A stretch of 64,000 nt of DNA from Isoetes taiwanensis (GCA_021234155.1 JAJEKV010000035.1:2108001-2172000); one strand, 5' to 3'. Numbered from the stretch's first letter, positions 31,900 through 44,690 are shown. A program made the numbers and translations. Notes: generated by a model from the sequence alone, not told the origin.

Positions 31900-34616
31900 A
31901 TGATGGAGTGACATCTGTTTGGACATGGACCAAAGAAAGCAGCAAATGCAAATGCTATAGTAATGCTCTGAAACACTATAAGCCTTAGAGAGAGCAAAGA
32001 AGCCATGACATTCCTAAAGGATGGCCATTCTTCTTCTGCTTCCAAGAACTGCACATAATTTGTGATATAGAAAATATTCTACAGCAGAAATATTATAATG
32101 GAAATTATCAGTACTTAAAAGTGTTGTCCATGACACGTCCTTGACAAATCATATTCCAAAGATTTGGAGAAAGGAATTGCTCAATGTTTAACGAAAGACT
32201 TCCACTCAGAGACACAATTTAAAGTCGGAGACATCTTAATGGTCCCCCGCTACATACAAAATTTTGTTCCCTAGAAGTAAAGGCAAATCTGTTGATCTCC
32301 AACTATAAATCTAAATGACATGTCTAAGTAGAAAAATAGAAGATGCTTTGACTTACTCCTTTGCATACTGCAGAGAAAAATACCTGAGCTGAGACTACCT
32401 CCACAATATGATGCCCGAGCAATTGAGAAAATCGCATTCAATGTTGTATCAAGCAGTTTTTGTCGAAGTCAGAGAAAACAAGAAAGAATGTGAATGTCTC
32501 TAATAATCCACATATGTAGAGAACACCTTTCTTCACTCTTCATAAGCTTCAAATGTTATATAAGTCGCAAATCTAATAACAAACAAATGGGCCTTAATAG
32601 GCCTCGAGTGCATGTTGCCAACTAATCGAATATTAGGAACTAACAAAATAATCAATTCCAAATACTATTGCATCTATAAAAATGGCAAACATGCCAAGAA
32701 AAAGTGCATCAAACAATATTTGGTGTTTTCTGCAATGATGTATAGGTGGAAATGGATATTTCAAGACAGTTAATTATGAAATAAAATCATACGATTTTTT
32801 CGTACCTCAAATTTGTTATTCTCGCAATGCTTGGTTGAATTGTAAGCTTTTTGCGGTATAAGACCGAATGTCTTACAACAGATTGGCCTTTAGGACAATC
32901 ATGGAAGGTTGTCTCCGGGGACGTAACTCACTCCATGCAAATGGACCTAACTTCGACCAATGGCAAAGAGAAGGGAGCCTCCTTTGGTGCATAACCTCAA
33001 ACCTTGCACATCGGGTTTCACATTGAGTAATGCATGTAGGACCTTGTCCCTTGTTAATATGAGCGTTGAGACAAAAATGTGAAAAAATGAACTTACCAAC
33101 GGCAGCAGGCCTCTTAGGACCAAAAGATGAGGCAAGTGCTCCCAACTATCAAGGTGGTTCTAAACGCAGGAGTGCTACTTGCTGTGAGTTAGCTAAGCGC
33201 TCAAATACACCAGGGATGGGTCATTTGATTGCCCAAATGCTGGAGCAAATGAGATACCAAACATGAGAGGCCGTAAAAATAGTGCCCTACAAATTGTCAT
33301 GGAGAAACATAAGACTTTCCAATAATCGAAGCCATCATAGACTAATTTCAATGCACAACACGTCAAGAAAGAACCATTCAGAAAATATGATGTAGAGGAA
33401 AACTGCAAAAATGACCAATATAGAGAAGAGCAAACTGCAGGAAAAAAGAAACTCCTTAGCCAGAATGAGGCATGCAAATTTTGTGCAGTAATGCACTAGA
33501 TACTTCCTAGGCTGGCTTGGCTTCCTTGCAAAAAACAAATCTGTTAAAGCATATGTATACGGCATCACACATCAAATAAAAATGCAAAGCTCACAAAGCA
33601 GTTACAATCTCAGCTTACTGAAGAAGCTCCTTAGCTGCAATCTCACATGCAAACCCTGCATGTATAAGATATGCAAATGGTCAAAAAAGCTTGCCCAATG
33701 TATATTGAGCAAGAGCGATGTTCGTTCAAACATGCGCATAAACTGCCTAAAAGCTAAGAAAGAAAATAGACCCTCTTTATATTCAATATTGGTTAATGAG
33801 CATATAACAGCTTATAATATTGTATTTGCGTCTATAGCAAATGCCCTAGTTCCTTGCTTCAATTGCTATGCAGTTTTTATATGCAGCTCAATCATACGAG
33901 ACAAGCGGTATATTGAAAAGCTTCAGTGGAATATACAAAGGGAAGGCTGGTCGTGGTTCTGGAGGTAGAAGCTACCAAGGTAGCCTTAACAGTGAAAATA
34001 AACGGAATGTGATGGTTCGAGAATTAAACAAGACATGCGTTTATAGGACAGCATGTGGTTTGTATACTAAGTAAATCAGAGGCTGGAAAAAAGGTTTAGA
34101 ACAAACATGAAATATATCAAGGTGGAGGTCGTGCTTAGACTCAGGTACGGTTAAGATCACAATCAAATCGTTTATCCCTGCTAAAACAATCTCCATATCT
34201 TTTATCTTCATTCGTCATTATCAACTCGGGGCACCTAAGATATGGTGCAAATTTATTGAAATGATTCCACCTCTTTGACTCTTACCTCTGCCAAAACTCA
34301 AAGAATTGTTCAAAAACAAGGAGATACTGCAAAATCTTCTATAGAGCAGCGATGAAGCAAGCATGAATAGGAATGCAAAATACAATAAACCTTTTAAGGG
34401 ATCCTTTATCGATGGTATTTTTTTGCTGTGAACCTCCAATGCCAAATTTTCATCCGAAGGCAAGAATATAAAATGTTTTGCAAGTTCAATCTGCAAGAAT
34501 TTCAAACCCTACATCTCCAAAATCTGGCTCAACTCGCCAGAACCCTGACGGAAGGTGCGGAAGGGAGGGCTGGATGACCGAGCATTTACAGGCAGCAGCA
34601 AGTTTTTAGCAGTCAT
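31900..34616. other. Remaining interior of element 2, no certain gene
   Basis: AT-rich sequence. Possible minus-strand exon ends are visible (for example before GTAAGTTCATTTTTTC at about 33085-33100, preceded by GALASSFGPKRPAAVG; and an N-terminal-like piece LQIELAKHFIFLPSDENLAL at about 34440-34500), but they were not assigned to a family. Some may be further exons of the tubulin-ligase-like source gene. Confidence 0.35.
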
Positions 34617-34702
34617 CAGCATATGCTAGGTATATGCCAGCATATACTTGAATATGCCCACATACCCACATAAACGAGGGTTTGCCCCCCTAGGGGCAAC
34701 CC

Positions 34703-34727
34703 AAAAAGTCAACATCAATATAATAAA
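34703..34727 (+). repeat. Tandem array remnant between element 2 and Helitron
   Basis: AAAAAGTCAACATCAATATAATAAA. The same unit continues at 37759 with TTTGCAACATGTAG, exactly as in uninterrupted copies at about 18899-18930. Confidence 0.9.
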
Positions 34728-37700
34728 CTAGTAACAATGCCCAGCGTTGCTGGGCATAAGTTGGGAGCCTGAATGAGAAAAACGTATAATTATAATCTAG
34801 TTTTGTATCCAACCACATACTGGGATTTAAGAAATTGAGGGCGACTTAATATCCTCTCTCCCTCCCTCCCTCCCCTCATATTACCTAGATCCAAATCAAT
34901 AAGCATAACATTGATTTGATGCTTGATGCTCTTTGAGATGCCTTCACTGATGTGTTTCTTTTCTTTTCCTTGCTTGATCGTCTAGGGATAGATATGTTGT
35001 CTTAAGTTGCATTGACACCTAGGAGATTATAAGATGCATCGCCCTTGGTGCTCTAGAAATAGCTCATCTTAAAGTTGTAGATGTGGTGAAATGCATCTCC
35101 ATTGATATAACTAAAAACAAAACATTTACAGCGTTTAAACTTGAGTTCATGTGCGTGCAACATGTGCACAATATTTGATATTAAATATTCTTTCATAAAC
35201 CTTGAACGGATGCCTTGCACATTAACCTATAGGTATACTTGAATCCTATAGGTATTTATTAACCTATAGGTATTATAAATGGCTTGAATGCGATATGCAA
35301 TCGCGATGGATGGTTTGGTTAAATAAGAAGTTGCATTCATCAAGATTTACTAATGATGATCCGGAATATTGTCGTGAAGTTGCAACATCTATATGTGATA
35401 ACGTATTGCTTCTCCTACATAATGCATGTTAATGATGCAACATTGAAGCTATAATTTTGTGCAATACCTTAAAACAACACTTTATCTTTATTTAGGTATA
35501 TTTAGGCAATGCTTTTGGGGCAAGTACTTTATCTGATGGTCCTATTTGCCAACGCTATATTTTATCTCCCAGTAGATTGAAGAAGAAGCACACTATGCAT
35601 TTGAGTTGTTGTTCTGGGTTTTCTTTTATCTTCTTTAAGCCTGCTATTTTGTTTTTTTCCGTATTCACGATTGTGAATTTATATATGGTACATGCCGATT
35701 GGGAATGGAGTTCGTCACCTTGTGCCAACCATTTGTGTTACATGTGTTTAATGGGAGCTATTCCAACAATGGGCATTGGCCTTTAACAATTGTCTTGGAT
35801 CTAGGTCGGCACTACATTGTCAATACCTTGGGCACAATCATAATAGCCCAATTTGTAGAAAATTTTAAGTTAGCAAGGTCGGAATTCTAATGCACAGCAT
35901 TACCCATGGGTATGTTGCTCAAGTGTTGGTGATGTACTGCTACAATATTGCAATGCCTTGCTATTCGTTGCAAGTCTTTTCCTATTGTTTACAGTGCAGC
36001 ACCACAAATTGCAGGACCCCAAACATAGGGCGCAGATACCTATTCTATATATGCAAAATGCATGGATAACCTCCTTACATATGGCAGTTTTGTAGGCATG
36101 CGTTGCGAATGACTGAAGGAGATTTTCAAGTGAAACAAAAAAAATAGAGATGATCTTTTTCCATGTTGGTTTCTGAAGTCCAAAGCTTGAACATGTAGCT
36201 CGAAAATACATCTCTTTACAATCTGATATGACGTCAAGACAGAGTAAATAGTTTTATAATGCCATAGGCATTAACGGATTGTCTACATTCATTGAAGCAA
36301 ACATAGATCCCTTCGTGCCTGTTTGCATGTTGTTTAAATTTGTTCAACTGCAATAACGCATCCTTGATACAACGATATCTGACCAAATTCCTGTTCAAGT
36401 GGCAGCTTACAAATCCAACTTCCAGCAATCACAGATAGGATAAAGCACAGTTTCCAGTACCAAGGATTTGTACAGTTCAAGATTGTTTTTGTGATTATAC
36501 AAAATGTGAGATTTACCTTGGGAAACTTTCAAGAGTAGTTTTGAAAATATTATATCTTATTTGAGCTAGTAGGTAAACTCATAGCTTCTCCAGTAGGAAC
36601 CCCTGCATAAAATCACAAACATTAGTCTTCCTAACGTCCATTAGTCTTTCTAACATTTCAAATACATGGCATGCTATGATAGTTTCAGAAATAAAAAGTC
36701 TGTCTAGAAAAATTCATTTACCTGTGGGCATCATTGGCTTAATCAGTGTAGGTGATTCCAGAACATTTTTGTGCAAAGAATTGTAAATAAAGACATGGAG
36801 GTCCTTCAGCCAGAGTAGCGTCTCTGCCATTCAATTAAAGCCATACATATTAACCCAACTACGGTAAGTTCCAACATGCGATACAGAGAAGCAGCATCCT
36901 AAGTTGGCCCTAGTAAGCAGATGCTATGAATCATTCACGAAGACATCCATGCATTACATGAATGCAGACAAAGGATTAGTTTCACAGCACTAAGGATAGA
37001 GGGCCGCATTCTACATACATTTATGTCATGATACATGATTAGGTTAGAATGCAGCTTCAAAGAATCCGTGGAGGCTTCAATGCTTTATCGTTTACAATAA
37101 GATTGGGGCCCTAATGTCTGATAATGCGTTAAGCCATCAACTTGACAACTCTTCCTGAAGCTCCATAATTTCGAACATAGATGTGTTTGTCAGTTTCTAA
37201 AGGTGCGCTAAAAATGGAGAGCTCTAAAAAGAGAACCAGAAGTGCTCTGGCTTAATTCAAAGACTTACCTTGATCAAGTTCATCTGGCTCCAAGCACGAT
37301 TTGTCAAATCCATAATTTTCTGGTAACCCAAAATCATAACCCATTTAAAAAAGCTGTTTTAGTCGATAACATGATGGTCAGAAAACGTTGCAGTAGTAGT
37401 AAATATACAAAAGGTATTGCACATACTTCCGTATATAAGAAGAATAGAGCATTTTTGCAAAATATGGACCCAACCGAGATGGATGATAGTTACTCATGAA
37501 GAAAGCAAATGACAGAAATGAAGGTTTACAACCGATTCAGGCATTTCAAGTTGCACAACATCTCATGAACCCAGTTGGATCCAGTTGGATCAGTTGGCTT
37601 CGGAAACTGCCGGAATAATCATATTCCCATATACTTGCCGTTTGTTGTGTATTATTCGTTGAACTCGTTGAACAAATCTTAGCCGTCCATGTTAGGGTCC

Positions 37701-37758
37701 AATCTTAGCCCTCCGATTTAGGGCTGGATACAACACCCTATAACATTATTATATAGGA
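34728..37758 (-). mobile_element. Helitron, non-autonomous, 3031 bases
   Basis: On the minus strand it starts with TCCTATATAATAATGTTATA (37758 downwards) and ends with the hairpin TGCCCAGC-AAC-GCTGGGCA followed by TTGTTA and CTAG (34731-34728). The flanking bases are A before and T after, the standard AT target, with no target duplication. Deleting the element rejoins a tandem-array unit to the sequence present in other units, so both ends are confirmed by empty sites within this window. No RepHel helicase gene is present. Confidence 0.92.
34760..37700. other. Interior of the Helitron, exon fragments only
   Basis: One likely captured exon end lies on the minus strand at about 37325-37268 (LPENYGFDKSCLEPDELDQ followed by GTAAGT). 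The family is not recognised. A pyrimidine-rich CTCCCTCC run is at about 34856-34876. Nothing else is supported. Confidence 0.35.
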
Positions 37759-38663
37759 TTTGCAACATGTAGTTCTTGCAACCTTATCGCTAAGTGCAAC
37801 CTTTTGTATTTTTTTTTTAAGTTTTGACCATTGTTAAACCATTGAATTATCACTTATAAACAATGGACACACCAAAATGTGCAAATACATGCACATATAC
37901 AGTGGTTCGATCAAGCCTGAGCCTGAACCTGATAAGCTACGAAGAAGGCACATGCAGCCCAAATTTGAAGAAGCGGGCAGGGTTTGTGTCTGGAATGGAG
38001 CATGTCGGGTTCAGACTGCATCTTCAACCGGAATAAAATCCAAAACTCCACAACAACAGGAAAAAAACCCTTTCTAAATGGTGAGAGTTATCCCGTGGCT
38101 AAAACACAAAGCAGGTGAGGGAAGAAATCTAAAGAAATTGTGTGGTATGGTGGGTGCAGACAGACAAGGCATCACGGAATATAAAATATTACTAAATCAC
38201 TAAAGGAAAAAAGTCAACATCAATATACTAAATTTGCAACATGTAGTTCTTGCAACCTTATCGCTAAGTGCAACCTTTTGTATTTTTTTTTTAAGTTTTG
38301 ACCATTGTTAAACCATTGAATTATCGCGTATAAACAATGGATACACCAAAATGTGCAAATACATGCACATATACAGTGGTTCGATCAAGTCTGAGCCTAA
38401 ACCTAATAAGCTTCGAAGAAGGCACATGCAGCTCAAATTTGAAGAAGCGGGCAGGGTTTATGTCTGGAATGGAGCATGTCGGGTTCAGCTGGCTCCAAGC
38501 AACCACTGCATCTTCAACCGGAACAAAATCCGAAACTCCACAACAACAGGAAAAAAATCCTTTCTAAATGGTGAGAGTTATCCCGTGGCTAAAACACAAA
38601 GCAGGTGAGGGAAGAAATCTAAAGAAATTGTGTGGTGTGGTGGATGCAGACAGACAAGGCATC
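37759..38663 (+). repeat. Tandem array, right block
   Basis: The remainder of the Helitron-split unit, a full unit, and a partial one that ends after AGACAAGGCATCACGG. The unit at 37759-38077 has a 20-base-scale deletion (CTGCCTCCAAGCAACC missing) compared with the others. Confidence 0.85.
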
Positions 38664-39272
38664 ACGGCAGAGACAACAGAAGGAGGGCCGGTGCAGAGAT
38701 AGCAGAAGGAGGGCGTCGCTGTGCTGCGAGGATTGGTCGGATCTGCTCTCGGATTTGATCAGGACTCTGAAATCAGGGCGGAACTACCAGATTAGAACAG
38801 GGGCCACATGCATGAATCCGGCCCCTGTGCCTCGAAAACGTGGAAACGAAACTAACAAAAAAAGAAAAATATGAAGAAGAAGAAACATTTTTTTTTATTA
38901 TCATTATATGACATGTTTTATGGATTGTTGTATATTTTATTGAGCTATAGCTTTTATACCATGGGGTCTTGGTATGTCACTTCATATTATTTGTCTTCAC
39001 ATGAGTTAAACATTGCTATAATGCAATATTTGGAAAAACACTAGTATTGGGATCGGATACAGCAGATTTAGGGTTACTGAGATAACCTAATGGTGCGGCC
39101 GTGTGCTGGGCGTGGTCTGAGGAAGCTGTACCTCAATCCGTCACATGCTATTGCTGGAAATTTGGATGGCATTTCTTTATCTTGAAATTTACAGGTACAA
39201 TGTATATGATTGCTTAAGGACACGGCTGAGCAGCACGAACCTTGCTAAGGACTTAGCCAAGGTTAAATAGAG
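38664..39272. other. Intergenic, no certain gene
   Basis: A GC-rich start (repeats of CAGAAGGAGGGC at about 38680-38720) and then AT-rich sequence. No coding region could be supported. Confidence 0.35.
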
Positions 39273-39701
39273 GTGATCAGATTCACAATGCAGGTGCTTG
39301 TGCCGAAATCATGCTGCCTGGGGGTTATCCTGTCTCCTAACATGGTTAGGAAGAAGGGAGATTTAAATATGGCGACCAGGAGGAAATTGGATCGTGAGGC
39401 CAGCCTAGCTCTCAAGAGAAAGAAGATGTGGGAATTTCGTAGAGCTGCTAAATGTTCTCTACCAGTGGGGATTATGGATGAGCCTAAGTCTGATTTGGAG
39501 ATTACTGCTAAAGATAAAGATGGTGGCAGTCTGGCTGCTGGGAAACCTGCACAAGATGTGAAGATCAGTGGAAATGATAGCAATAAGAGGAGTGAGCCCA
39601 TTCAAGATGTTGGATCTGCTGCATTTGCTACACAACACAAAGGGATTCCCCCTGGAGCATCAAATATTCAGGTTATTTTGGATTTCTTGTATGCTTTATA
39701 A
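39273..39701 (+). CDS. Hypothetical exon-like open region
   Basis: An open reading of 142 codons. The likely meaningful part begins near MVRKKGDLNMATRRKLDREA and continues with a charged, Lys/Asp-rich sequence (KRKKMWEFRRAAKCSLP, AKDKDGGSLAAGKPAQDVKI). The stop lies exactly at the junction to the inserted LINE fragment that follows. Without that insertion the reading would end at the same place, because TAA is formed by flank sequence. No family recognised; it could be an exon or a chance open frame. Confidence 0.25.
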   Translation: MIRFTMQVLVPKSCCLGVILSPNMVRKKGDLNMATRRKLDREASLALKRKKMWEFRRAAKCSLPVGIMDEPKSDLEITAKDKDGGSLAAGKPAQDVKISGNDSNKRSEPIQDVGSAAFATQHKGIPPGASNIQVILDFLYAL

Positions 39702-39716
39702 GTTGATTTCCTTCTT
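39701..39716. repeat. LINE fragment target duplication, left copy
   Basis: AGTTGATTTCCTTCTT, repeated exactly at 40287-40302. Confidence 0.92.
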
Positions 39717-40286
39717 TGTGAGTCAGTTTAGGCCGGGTGTGAGCCCTCTTTGCCCTTGTTGTGGCCTTCATCGTGAGACTGTGGAGCATTGTCTGGTTTT
39801 ATGCTCTCACTTGTGTGCCGCCTGGGATTGGGTCGGGGGCTCTGTTTTGGTGAGATTGACTAGCCGCCAGATTCTTTGCTTCATGTGTATCCCGGTGCTT
39901 GGTGGCGCCCGCGTGCAAAAGTTTTGCATCCCGGCGCGGGCTTGGTTGGTGTGGTTGATTTGGAAGCGGCGGTTGTGGATCTTCGGGGATTCATTGACTG
40001 CGGCCTCTCCTCGATTCCTCGACTCAGGTACAAGCTATTTCAAAGCTTTCTGGTGTTCCCGGGATTAGTAGAGCGGAAGTTTGCCATTTGGCGGGACTTC
40101 TTGGGTGTTGTAGATGGTGATGGTCGGTTTGTATAGCAGTAGAGTTGCAGTTTTTTTGTGAGTTTGTTGTGGAGTGTCGAGGTATCGCTGTCTCTTTGAG
40201 GCAGTTCTCCTTCCTCCTCACTTGCTTTGTAACATTACCATTCTTTTAATATATTGATGACACAGTTCTTCAAAAAAAAAAAAAAA
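39717..40286 (+). mobile_element. 5'-truncated LINE fragment
   Basis: A 570-base 3' piece of a LINE: the C-terminal zinc motif CPCCGLHRETVEHCLVLCSH (about 39748-39810), then LVWLIWKRRLWIFGD, a 3' region and a run of about 16 A (40272-40287). Perfect 16-base target duplications on both sides define the insertion; the flanks rejoin as GCTTTATAAGTTGATTTCC. The 5' truncation is typical of LINE retrotransposition. Confidence 0.93.
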
Positions 40287-40302
40287 AGTTGATTTCCTTC
40301 TT
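40287..40302. repeat. LINE fragment target duplication, right copy
   Basis: AGTTGATTTCCTTCTT, following the A tail (its first A overlaps the tail). Confidence 0.92.
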
Positions 40303-41596
40303 GAGAAATTCTAGATAGAATATAGGGGTACTGAATGTTTTTATGATAACATGGGATCCTAGAATTAAATAGGCTTGCATGCCTAAGGCTATATGGCTTA
40401 GATGGTTCAGCAGGAATTTTCACTATCTGATTATGTAGTCTTAAATCTTTAGATGATTTAATAATTTAGAAGGAACATCTGGCTAAGACAGATTATGATA
40501 TTAAACAATTGAATATGTTTCTAAGATCTCTACTGTATGTACTTTGCGTTATTATTGTTGTTGTGCTAAATGGACCAGGCTTATTGTGATTAATTATACC
40601 TCCCTTAGGAGAGCAGAGCATGTTTTTTGTGTGTGCTAGTAGATATAAGTTTACATTTCGGCTGCTTTTTCGGGTTTGTATGAGTGCAATAATAGGTCTG
40701 ATGGTTTCTCTACCACAATAATTGACTATTTGGGATCTACTTGCTGGATTTGCTCTGGTGTGTAACTTGTACAAAATATTAAGATATGTTGTTATCTTAA
40801 TAAGTTATATACATGCATCATTGATAAATCTTATGGAAACTCAAAATCATGTGATGTTTGCAGATCTCTAGTGGATGTATAATAACATGTATATGATCCT
40901 TAATATACTGGCTGCATGTAAAGTAGGAAATACCGGGAATTAGGTACAATTTTGATGCTAAATGTTAAGGTCTGGTGGCCTTAGAAATAAGAATATGGAA
41001 CTGATTTACTCCAGCTTAAAAACAGGGATATTAATGGAGCTGCCACTATTATATTTCTGTGTTCTAACCTTTAATGTGCTCTGACATGCTTTATGCTATG
41101 GTACATCTTTTATAAACATGGTGAAGGGGATAACCCAAGAAACCTAATGCTTACATGTCAGTGCTGTCATTATTACCCTTCTTAGGCTAATTTTTGGCTG
41201 GTTTACTACAGGTAACAAGGTTTCTTGCTCCATGCTTTGATGTATTTATTGTCTAAGCTGATGGTTCAAGCAATACAAGTCTTCAAGTAAGATTATTCCT
41301 ATGGGATAACAAGATCTATATCTGGAACTCATTTATATGTTATATGACTGTCCTAAGATGTTCTTATAAATGTTTATTTCTGAAAACAGTTTTCTACTGT
41401 CTACTCTTATGTAACTATATGAATTTTGAATATATTTGAATGAATGATTTTTAAAATAAAGTGTATAAAGGTTAAAATTATTTAGTATCCTTTTCTTGGC
41501 CTAGTAAACTGTTCCTGTCATTTGTCTAGGACTGCTAAAGGCAGACTTAGTATTTTCAAAGGGAAATATTAAGTTTGAAAGTCTGGTTTCAGATTT
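40303..41596. other. Intergenic, no gene seen
   Basis: AT-rich sequence. No reading frame, RNA gene or repeat could be supported. Confidence 0.4.
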
Positions 41597-43200
41597 GGTT
41601 TTTTTTTTTTTTTTGAAGGCAAGATTTTTATATTTTTATTAATAATAGTATGTAAAAACATTTATTTGTGGCTCATAATAGCCTGATGACCTAAACATTT
41701 CAGCACAATTCACCCAAGTGTGGAGTAAAAGTAAGAACACCATTACACAATCCATATCTAAGAGTGATTCTGATATACCTGAAAAAGATATCCCTTTATG
41801 ATCCACCTCCGAAAAATGCAATGGACAAGAACAAGAAGAAGATTGAGCTTCATCCCTAGCGTTAACTTGGCCCATGCAATATCTAAGCCGCAGTACTATT
41901 GGAAGAATAAAGAAGCCCTTTCCAATTTCTTGTACTAGGAGTAAGTATTCTTACCGTCTTCCTGAGGATATAGATACAAAGACCTCTCCCCCAATGGGGC
42001 AGTCCACTCCCACTTCATCTGTCCATGGCTACTTGCAATGGGTTTCCTCTTCACTGCGCTCTACCAACTAGAAGAAAACAGTAGAGTCAAAAGCCCCCAA
42101 CCCCTGGCTGAGCTCATAACTCACCATTCAGCTAGCAAGCAACTATACGAACATCTGGTCCTCCTGTCCAAATGTCCCATAGAATCACTTACCTAGAGAT
42201 CAACTGCTTTCATGGCACCCTTTCCTCAAATCCACACCTCCTTCTAGCTGGGACGAAAGAGGGCCAACATGCAAGAACTACACTCCCATCCAAGTTCCAC
42301 GAGCTCCACATCTAAACCGATCAGGGCTAAACCAGAATAAGACAATACTGCCATGTGCCCAAAGGTCTTCACCACATAAAAAACAGTGCTCAAGCTAATC
42401 CCAAGTCCACTCCACCACTGGATAGACTACCAAGCTGAATCTAACACAGCAACGAACATTAGGTAATGATCTGCACGGTCCAGTTCCGTGCAAAAGCGGC
42501 ACTTGAGTTCTGATTGGCACACCAGGAGGAGGATAGATACAAACCCCATTCCATCAGTTCCTATTGCTTTGTATCTTCAATTGCCACTTCTCGACCATGT
42601 CCCAAGTGCAAATGACCAAAATTTGACCTCCATAACGTAAACCCTTTTATAACCTAGCAATACATAGGTTTATGTTTCAGAGGCCATATCCTAATAAGAT
42701 TCGACTAGGATCATGCATAGTGTCATCATGTAGAGAGAGAAGACAGAACCTTAAAGCCTTTTGAAAGCAGCTTGTCCCAAATGTCCTCTCCCTATGGCCC
42801 TGACAATGGACGGGCAACTCCCGCACTCCAGAGCTGTGAATTGACTTTTTCATTAGGCTTAGAATGTCGACATTATCTTGGGACCAATTTTCGTGGGCAA
42901 AAGACCACCCCTGCTCCAAAACGTGCCAAAGTAGCTCATGTCCAACACATTCGTAGTCAATTCGCCTAGGAGGTAGTTGCGGAATACTGCGATGTAGAGT
43001 GTTCATGTTTTCTTTGTTGTCAAAACTGACCGTGTAACTTGGTCCCTGGGGTAATTTCACTATTCTGGATGATATGGCAAAGTCAAATTGCCATTCCGGA
43101 GCCTCATTCTACTTGAACAAGCTCTTGGAATTTTACACGATCGCCCACAGGAAGCTTCGTGGTTTTGCTAAGTTCTCTTGGACCAATCTTGGATTTTTTT
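41597..43200 (-). mobile_element. Probable old LINE relic
   Basis: Begins on the plus strand with a run of about 16 T (A tail of a minus-strand retroelement). Minus-strand readings with CRFCTELDRADHYLMFV-like sequence (about 42440-42510) and GHELLWHVLEQGWSFAHENW (near 42860-42950) have the flavour of the degenerate C-terminal LINE zinc region, but no reverse-transcriptase motif could be read and no target duplication was found. It could also be another decayed retrosequence. Confidence 0.35.
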
Positions 43201-44690
43201 GAACCTGTTCAAAGCAGGTTATGAATGCAGGATTCAAAGGTCAGATAGGGGAATCGAAGCTCCAAGAGGGGGCGCATTAGCATACAGCCTCCCGAAGGAT
43301 CGCTGTAAGGAAAGACAACCTCATCAACCTTTCTGGGGTCCATCTCCTGGGGTCTGGCCTCTCCCTATTGGTGAGGTAGCCACACCAAGTCCTGGCCTTG
43401 TTCATCTTGGGGAAGGGTGCCGACTCTTCAAGTGCTTGAAGTTCCCTCTATTCTATCCCTTGCCAACATGGCAAGGTGGATTAAGCATGCCACCTAGGCT
43501 TAGTATACTTCAACAATCAATCCCTAAGGTTTAGTATGATAATTTGAATGCCTTGCAAACTTATTGCCTTTGCAAAACATGCAATAGAATATTTAAATTG
43601 AGAGGATCTTCTACCTATAGATCATGCTGGTCAATTGCCCTTCCAGAGTTGGGGTAGTTACTCCTTGAAATCATATAAACTTGTTGCTATGAATCATTCA
43701 TAACTCTTCAGGAATTTGGAAGTGGTCTAATAGGCCGAAAGTCGAATTACACGTAACTGAAGCTTGAGGAAAAAAGTTTGCACGGGACTCCTTCAAACCT
43801 TATCAGCACACAGTTTTAGCGAGCAAAGTTGAACTTTTATTTCATTATAAGACTGAAAAGTAACATATTTTTTAATACGCTAGAATTCACAAAAGAATAG
43901 ATGTAACAATCTATATCCTTATGCTAGTCATATCCTGCTTACTATTAAGTTGTCTTGAGGAAACAAAATTATCTAATTCATGACAAAATCACTACTATGT
44001 ACACATGAGTGATTACTCCAGATAAAATCTTTCTTTTTGTGAAAAGCAAGCCTTTGCATGTCAAAAAATAAATAGTCCAGTAATACTCCACCTTAATAGA
44101 TGGAATAATCAGAAAACAAAACAACAGTAGTATAAAGGGAGAATCGTGTTTCCTAAATTTGTCGGACAATCATGGAAAAGGCAACTTACAATCATGCCCA
44201 CCCCTGACATTGTAATATTGCCTCACAAGTAGCAAACCTCCAACAATCTGTTCTTCTACACTGTCTATATGATGGCATTATATAATTCAATCTTCAAATG
44301 CATCTATATGTGATTCCTTATCAAAAAAACCTAAAGATGAAGCATAAATTGGAATAGAACTTCATATATAAGTTAAGAGCAAAAAGATCTACAGAAGAAA
44401 AAGAGTATTACCATGCACAAATGGACCTGGAGTGTTGCAATTTGCGAGTCGATTATCATTTTTACTTTGTTGACAAAACTGTTATCTTTTTTTTGAAATG
44501 TTGAGTTCCACAATGTTGCACGGGAACAATAAATCCGCCACAAAATACAACACTGGGAGCGATGAAGCACCATCTTTACTACTATCGACCAAACAAAAAA
44601 AATAATAGGTGTAAGGCTTACATCCAAGGCTTTTGGGTCTGGGTTCATCTGTGGTGAGGATTTGCAACTCGACCCCTCCTTCATGTTCAA
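43201..44690. other. Intergenic, no gene seen
   Basis: AT-rich. Open frames here (for example 43178-43534) show no recognisable domain. Confidence 0.35.

Larger units (their letters stand above)
30190..34702 (-). mobile_element. T-run-targeting gene-capturing element 2
   Basis: Inverse orientation of element 1: on the minus strand it starts at 34702 with GGGTTGCCCCTAGGGG and stops at 30190 with GCGCAGCACCTTG. An internal copy of end A lies at about 30372-30458, forming a 269-base A-to-B module at that side. The first ~150 bases of both elements are alike, up to CTCGGTCATCCAGCC (here near 34573); after that the contents differ completely. Captured exons of a tubulin ligase-like gene are read in the A-to-B direction, as with the EDM2-like exons in element 1. 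The flanks are the A-run of the tandem unit on both sides. Confidence 0.65.

Noticed and set aside
19946-34702. A single 14.8 kb transposon with inverted end A on both sides
   Set aside because: The flanking tandem-unit sequences at 19945 and 34703 are not adjacent parts of a unit; the missing part lies at 29777-30189, so two separate insertions explain the data better.
39040-39060. CACTAGTATTGGGATCGG as a Helitron 3' end for the 5' end at 44793
   Set aside because: No hairpin next to the CTAG, so it does not qualify.
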